Position numbers and translations under genes: made by a program
NCBI GenBank assembly: GCA_017409845.1
Contig: JAFQRY010000033.1
Coordinates: 1 to 64,000, forward strand
Origin: Clostridia bacterium
GTDB lineage: Bacteria; Bacillota; Clostridia; Oscillospirales; Acutalibacteraceae
Direction of reading: 5' to 3'
Length of the DNA stretch: 64,000 nt
Notes under the pieces: model-generated
What the model was told of the DNA's origin: nothing
The model's input: the letters and a program-made list of their open reading frames with translations, nothing else
Databases searched by the model: none
Part shown: positions 61,105-64,000 of the stretch, one piece after another
Position numbering within the stretch: the first letter of the stretch is position 1
Layout: each line of letters begins with the position of its first letter

Positions 61105-62298
61105 TCAGATGTCATATTTATCCGCATCATATTTTGTGCAAGGATAGTTTGCAACGCCGTTTTCATCGGGGAAAGGAGAAAGATTATCGTTTTCATAAAT
61201 CTTTCTTTCTTCCTCGTTTGAAAAATCGGGAATCTTGTATTCAGCTCCGTTGTGAAGACTGCTTCTCCAGCCGAGGATGGCAACGGCACTCATCGCACAT
61301 GAGCGATAAGCATTGAAATAAGGCTGTCTGCCCTCAAGAATGCAGCTTATGAATTCGTGTGCAACATAGTAGTCACCGCCCGAATGGCCGCACTGCCTTG
61401 CCTTATCCTTGTCAAAAGGATAACCGACGGTTGAAACCTTTTCTTTTTCAACACCTTCGGGAATTTCCCAATCATTGTAAACGATTCGGATTTTGCCCTC
61501 ATCACCTCTGACGGTTTCCGCACTGCCCTTTGCACAGGCAAAGCGGTACCAGTTGCCGTGACCGCCGAATTTTGCCCAGCCCGTGATTCTTGCAACCGCT
61601 CCCCTGCTCATTGTGCAGAGCATGATTGAAGCAACGTCTTTGACGGGTTCACCTTCACGCTCCTGACGCATGCCGTCGGTATAAATGCTTCTTGCATTAA
61701 CCGAAACGGGAATGTCGTTTGTAACCCTCATAAGCGGAGCAAACGAGTGGCTGAGATAGAAGCCTGAGGGCATGAGAGCACGCCAATGTGTTGTTGTGGG
61801 TGTGTAATGAACATACTCTTCATGGCTCATGGGATGAACATATTCACCTTCGCAGTAGAGTGCTTCGCCGAGGCTGCCTTCCTTATATATTTCGGTAAGC
61901 TTGCTTATAACCGCAAAATATGCATAATTTTCAGCAAGCATATAAATTGCACCGCTCTTTTCGGATGCACGGCATATGGCAACACATTCCGCCATTGTTA
62001 CCGCAGGCATTGTTTCGCTGAGAACATGAATTCCCTTTTCGAGAGCAATAACAGCATACTTTGCATGCTGATGAAAGAAGTTGGTAAGAACAACCGCATC
62101 CATGCCGCTGTTGATAAATTCATCAAAATCTGTAAAGAATTTTGTCTCTTCGCAGCAATATTTCCTGATATTTTCATAAGTTGATTCATCATAATCGCAG
62201 ACCGCACTGATATATGCTTTATCGGTGAGAGTAAGACCCTGCGAAATGCCGCAGCCTCTTCTTGCACCGAAAACGCCGATTCTGAGTTTCTTATCCAT
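61105..62298 (-). CDS. Gfo/Idh/MocA-family oxidoreductase
   Basis: A 397-residue NAD(P)-dependent dehydrogenase: Rossmann motif RIGVFGARRGCGISQGL, then LSETMPAV (equivalent of the EKP motif, with Thr-Met replacing Lys; the catalytic Lys is thus not obvious), and a C-terminal beta-sheet domain with GEYVHPMSHEEYVHYTP and GGHGNWYRF. Family members oxidise sugars or inositols, but the loss of the EKP Lys argues for an altered reaction. ATG 62298 follows GGAGG. A single gene with its own promoter. Confidence 0.85.
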   Translation of the reverse strand: MDKKLRIGVFGARRGCGISQGLTLTDKAYISAVCDYDESTYENIRKYCCEETKFFTDFDEFINSGMDAVVLTNFFHQHAKYAVIALEKGIHVLSETMPAVTMAECVAICRASEKSGAIYMLAENYAYFAVISKLTEIYKEGSLGEALYCEGEYVHPMSHEEYVHYTPTTTHWRALMPSGFYLSHSFAPLMRVTNDIPVSVNARSIYTDGMRQEREGEPVKDVASIMLCTMSRGAVARITGWAKFGGHGNWYRFACAKGSAETVRGDEGKIRIVYNDWEIPEGVEKEKVSTVGYPFDKDKARQCGHSGGDYYVAHEFISCILEGRQPYFNAYRSCAMSAVAILGWRSSLHNGAEYKIPDFSNEEERKIYENDNLSPFPDENGVANYPCTKYDADKYDI

Positions 62299-62331
62299 GA
62301 CCAACAACCTCCGTTATCATATAATAATTGA

Positions 62332-62360
62332 ATTTTACCACTGTTTTGAGTTTCAATCAA
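62332..62360 (-). promoter_or_regulatory. Promoter of the Gfo/Idh gene
   Basis: TTGATT (62355-62360), 17-bp spacer, TAAAAT (62332-62337) on the - strand. Confidence 0.6.
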
Positions 62361-62438
62361 TATTTTCTGCGAATAAAAATAAGATAATTTACATTTTTTT
62401 GTTTACCTTTGCACAGAGGATTCACGAATTTTATTATG

Positions 62439-62467
62439 TTGAAAATAACAGTTTGTTATGTTATGAT
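62439..62467 (+). promoter_or_regulatory. Promoter of the nitroreductase gene
   Basis: TTGAAA (62439-62444), 17-bp spacer, TATGAT (62462-62467). Confidence 0.65.
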
Positions 62468-62537
62468 GATAAATGAAGAATTGCTTTGCTGCATTACAGC
62501 ATTGCAAGCAGTATTCTGAATCAGACAAGGAGCCGTT

Positions 62538-63056
62538 ATGAACTTTTTAAAACTTGCAGCCGAAAGATATTCGGTCAGAAAATTCACAGATAAACCTCTT
62601 GAAAAAGATATTATCGACAAAATTCTTGAAGCGGGGCATATTGCACCTACCGGCTGCAACTATCAGCCTCAGAGAATTCTTGTTATTAACAATGAAGAAG
62701 CACTTACCAAGCTCAGAGACTGCACTCGCTGCCATTTTGATGCACCCTGTGCAATGCTTATCTGCTACAACAAGGACGAATGCTGGACAAGACCCTATGA
62801 CGGCAATCAGAGCGGTATTGTTGACGCAAGCATCGTTACAACGCATATGATGCTTGAAGCATGGGAGCTCGGCATCGGTTCAACATGGGTTATGCACTTC
62901 AATCCCTTCAAAATCCGTGAAGCGTTTGAGATTCCCGAAGCCATTGAACCTGTTGCACTTCTCGTTATGGGCTATCCTGCACCGGATGCTGTTCCCAACG
63001 AAAGGCACACGGTTTACAGACCGATGGAAGAAACTGTTTTTCTCAACAAATTTTAA
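62538..63056 (+). CDS. Nitroreductase-family FMN protein
   Basis: A 172-residue flavoprotein: ERYSVRKFTDKPLE (FMN phosphate site), GHIAPTGCNYQPQRI, and GIGSTWVMHFNP near 120. It is a short nitroreductase of the type found in anaerobes, reducing nitro compounds, quinones or similar acceptors with NAD(P)H. The true substrate is unknown. AAGGAG precedes the ATG. The protease gene follows after 52 bp and may be co-transcribed. Confidence 0.9.
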   Translation: MNFLKLAAERYSVRKFTDKPLEKDIIDKILEAGHIAPTGCNYQPQRILVINNEEALTKLRDCTRCHFDAPCAMLICYNKDECWTRPYDGNQSGIVDASIVTTHMMLEAWELGIGSTWVMHFNPFKIREAFEIPEAIEPVALLVMGYPAPDAVPNERHTVYRPMEETVFLNKF

Positions 63057-63108
63057 TCGGAAAAGAGGATAAAAATGCTGTTAAAAGCAGAAATCCGGAG
63101 CAAAAAAT

Positions 63109-63807
63109 ATGATCAAAAAATTATTTGAAAAGCACGAAACACCGATGTGCATACTGATTATAATTCTCTATGTTGCGGTCAATTCATTCTGCATGCAGAA
63201 TTTCGGCATTGAGGATTACAGAAGCACGATTATCAATACAATTTTTTCGGTTGTGCTGATAATCCTGATACTCAGTTTAAAAAGGGCATCGTATTACGGG
63301 CTTACAAGACCGGAGAACACAAAAAGCTTTTTATATTTTCTGCCTCTTATTCTGATTGTTTCGGTCAATCTGTGGTCAGGAATCAACATAAACAAAGCCC
63401 CCAAGGAGATTCTTTTTCACATTCTGACCATGCTCAACATCGGATTTATTGAGGAAATAATTTTCAGGGGCTTCCTGTTTAAAATGATGGAAAAGGACAA
63501 CACAAAAGCCGCAATTGCCGTCAGCTCGATAACATTCGGGGCAGGACATATCGTTAACCTGTTCAACGGTGCCGAGCTTTTGCCTACCCTGCTGCAGATA
63601 TGCTACGCCATGTCAGTCGGCTATCTGTTTGTTGTTATTTTCATTAAAAGCAAGTCGATTGTTCCTTGCATAATCGCACACTCGCTCAACAATTCACTTT
63701 CGGTATTCAACGAAGAAAACATGTTATCGGCGTATATTGCTCCGATTTTCCTTACCGTTTTCCCGTTGATTTATGCTGTGTATATCAATAAAAAAATTAA
63801 AAACTAA
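63109..63807 (+). CDS. CPBP-family intramembrane metalloprotease
   Basis: A 232-residue polytopic protein with about six helices and the three CPBP motifs: EEIIFRGFLF (Glu-Glu-x3-Arg), FGAGHIVNL and the late HSLNNSL. Related to CAAX prenyl endopeptidase Rce1; in Firmicutes such proteins process peptides or give bacteriocin immunity. Nothing here shows the substrate. GGAG lies nine bases before the ATG. A long hairpin follows the stop. Confidence 0.9.
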   Translation: MIKKLFEKHETPMCILIIILYVAVNSFCMQNFGIEDYRSTIINTIFSVVLIILILSLKRASYYGLTRPENTKSFLYFLPLILIVSVNLWSGININKAPKEILFHILTMLNIGFIEEIIFRGFLFKMMEKDNTKAAIAVSSITFGAGHIVNLFNGAELLPTLLQICYAMSVGYLFVVIFIKSKSIVPCIIAHSLNNSLSVFNEENMLSAYIAPIFLTVFPLIYAVYINKKIKN

Positions 63808-63810
63808 GTA

Positions 63811-63846
63811 AAACGGGCTGACTTTATTTCTGAAGTCAGCCCGTTT
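63811..63846 (+). terminator. Terminator after the CPBP gene
   Basis: AAACGGGCTGACTT pairs perfectly with AAGTCAGCCCGTTT; the T-run after it is short. Confidence 0.75.
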
Positions 63847-63910
63847 CAGCTTGTCGAAAAACTTGTTTTTCAGCAAGGTGGTGACTGTTGAGAAAGGACG
63901 CTGAATGGCT

Positions 63911-63957
63911 GCCTCCCCTTCAGGGGAGGTGCTGAACGAAAGTGAAGCGGAGGGGTT
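63911..63957. repeat. Modular palindromic repeat, copy 3
   Basis: CTCCCC-TTC-AGGGGAGG with a following GAACGAAAGTGAAGCGGAGGGGTT resembles, in inverted orientation, the CCCTCCGTC...CACCTCCC block at 58416-58465. It continues to the window edge without a gene. Confidence 0.65.
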
Positions 63958-64000
63958 AATCTTCGACCGAAAGCGTACAAAGGTACTCCGATGGGAGAAA

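Noticed and set aside
1-64000. CRISPR arrays, tRNA genes, insertion sequences or prophage
   Set aside because: No regularly spaced repeats, cloverleaf sequences, transposases, integrases or phage genes were seen; I could not run a search.

Overview
The window looks like chromosomal DNA of an anaerobic, spore-forming, low-to-mid GC Firmicute of the class Clostridia, probably a gut member of the Oscillospiraceae/Ruminococcaceae. The grounds are: the Bacillus-like yabM-yabN-hup-rqcP-yabP-yabQ-divIC-S1 sporulation and division cluster; HemZ; a ferredoxin-dependent 2-ketoacid oxidoreductase; the long form of HPF; strong Gram-positive ribosome binding sites; and the modular palindromic repeats common in this family. 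No species can be named from the sequence alone. Layout: the left edge (1-121) is the leader and promoter of an rRNA operon that runs leftwards out of the window, followed by about 650 bases of gene-free, repeat-rich DNA. Next come aconitase and isocitrate dehydrogenase (837-3984, + strand), which make 2-oxoglutarate from citrate. From 4056 to 22457 almost everything is on the - strand: small housekeeping genes, an orphan class I fumarase alpha subunit, and a roughly 13 kb superoperon reading recJ, rel, dtd, MBL hydrolase, hemZ, uridine-kinase-like, spoVB-like, mazG, HU, rqcP, yabP, yabQ, divIC and an S1 protein. Between recJ and the rightward genes lies an apparently unannotated transcript of about 330 nt (22533-22873, - strand) with an rRNA-like promoter and a terminator. 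A 6S RNA follows at 23380-23575. The middle of the window holds an M28 peptidase, a GH38 alpha-mannosidase, and a - strand aryl-acid operon (Na+ symporter, acyl-CoA synthetase, iorA, iorB, phenylacetate-CoA ligase, ACT protein) for ferredoxin-linked arylpyruvate oxidation and CoA activation. Then come a rifampicin-phosphotransferase-like dikinase, two paralogous exported proteins, NADP glutamate dehydrogenase, a DUF1846 protein, a flavoprotein, a glycosidase-like protein, two paralogous acidic lipoproteins, a membrane-anchored leucine-rich-repeat protein and an MFS/GPH transporter. The right part (54432-61083, - strand) is the most novel. It contains a heterodimeric ABC exporter with a small membrane protein, an AgrC/AgrA-like kinase and LytTR regulator, and, upstream of the regulator, a self-contained 24-codon peptide gene (60896-60970). 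That gene has its own promoter, ribosome binding site and terminator. Two nearly identical pairs of LytTR-type direct repeats with 21-bp spacing stand upstream of the peptide promoter and at the end of the kinase gene facing the exporter operon. I infer a peptide signal or phenol-soluble-modulin-like peptide system controlled by its neighbouring two-component pair. The window ends with a Gfo/Idh oxidoreductase, a nitroreductase, a CPBP protease and another copy of the modular repeat.
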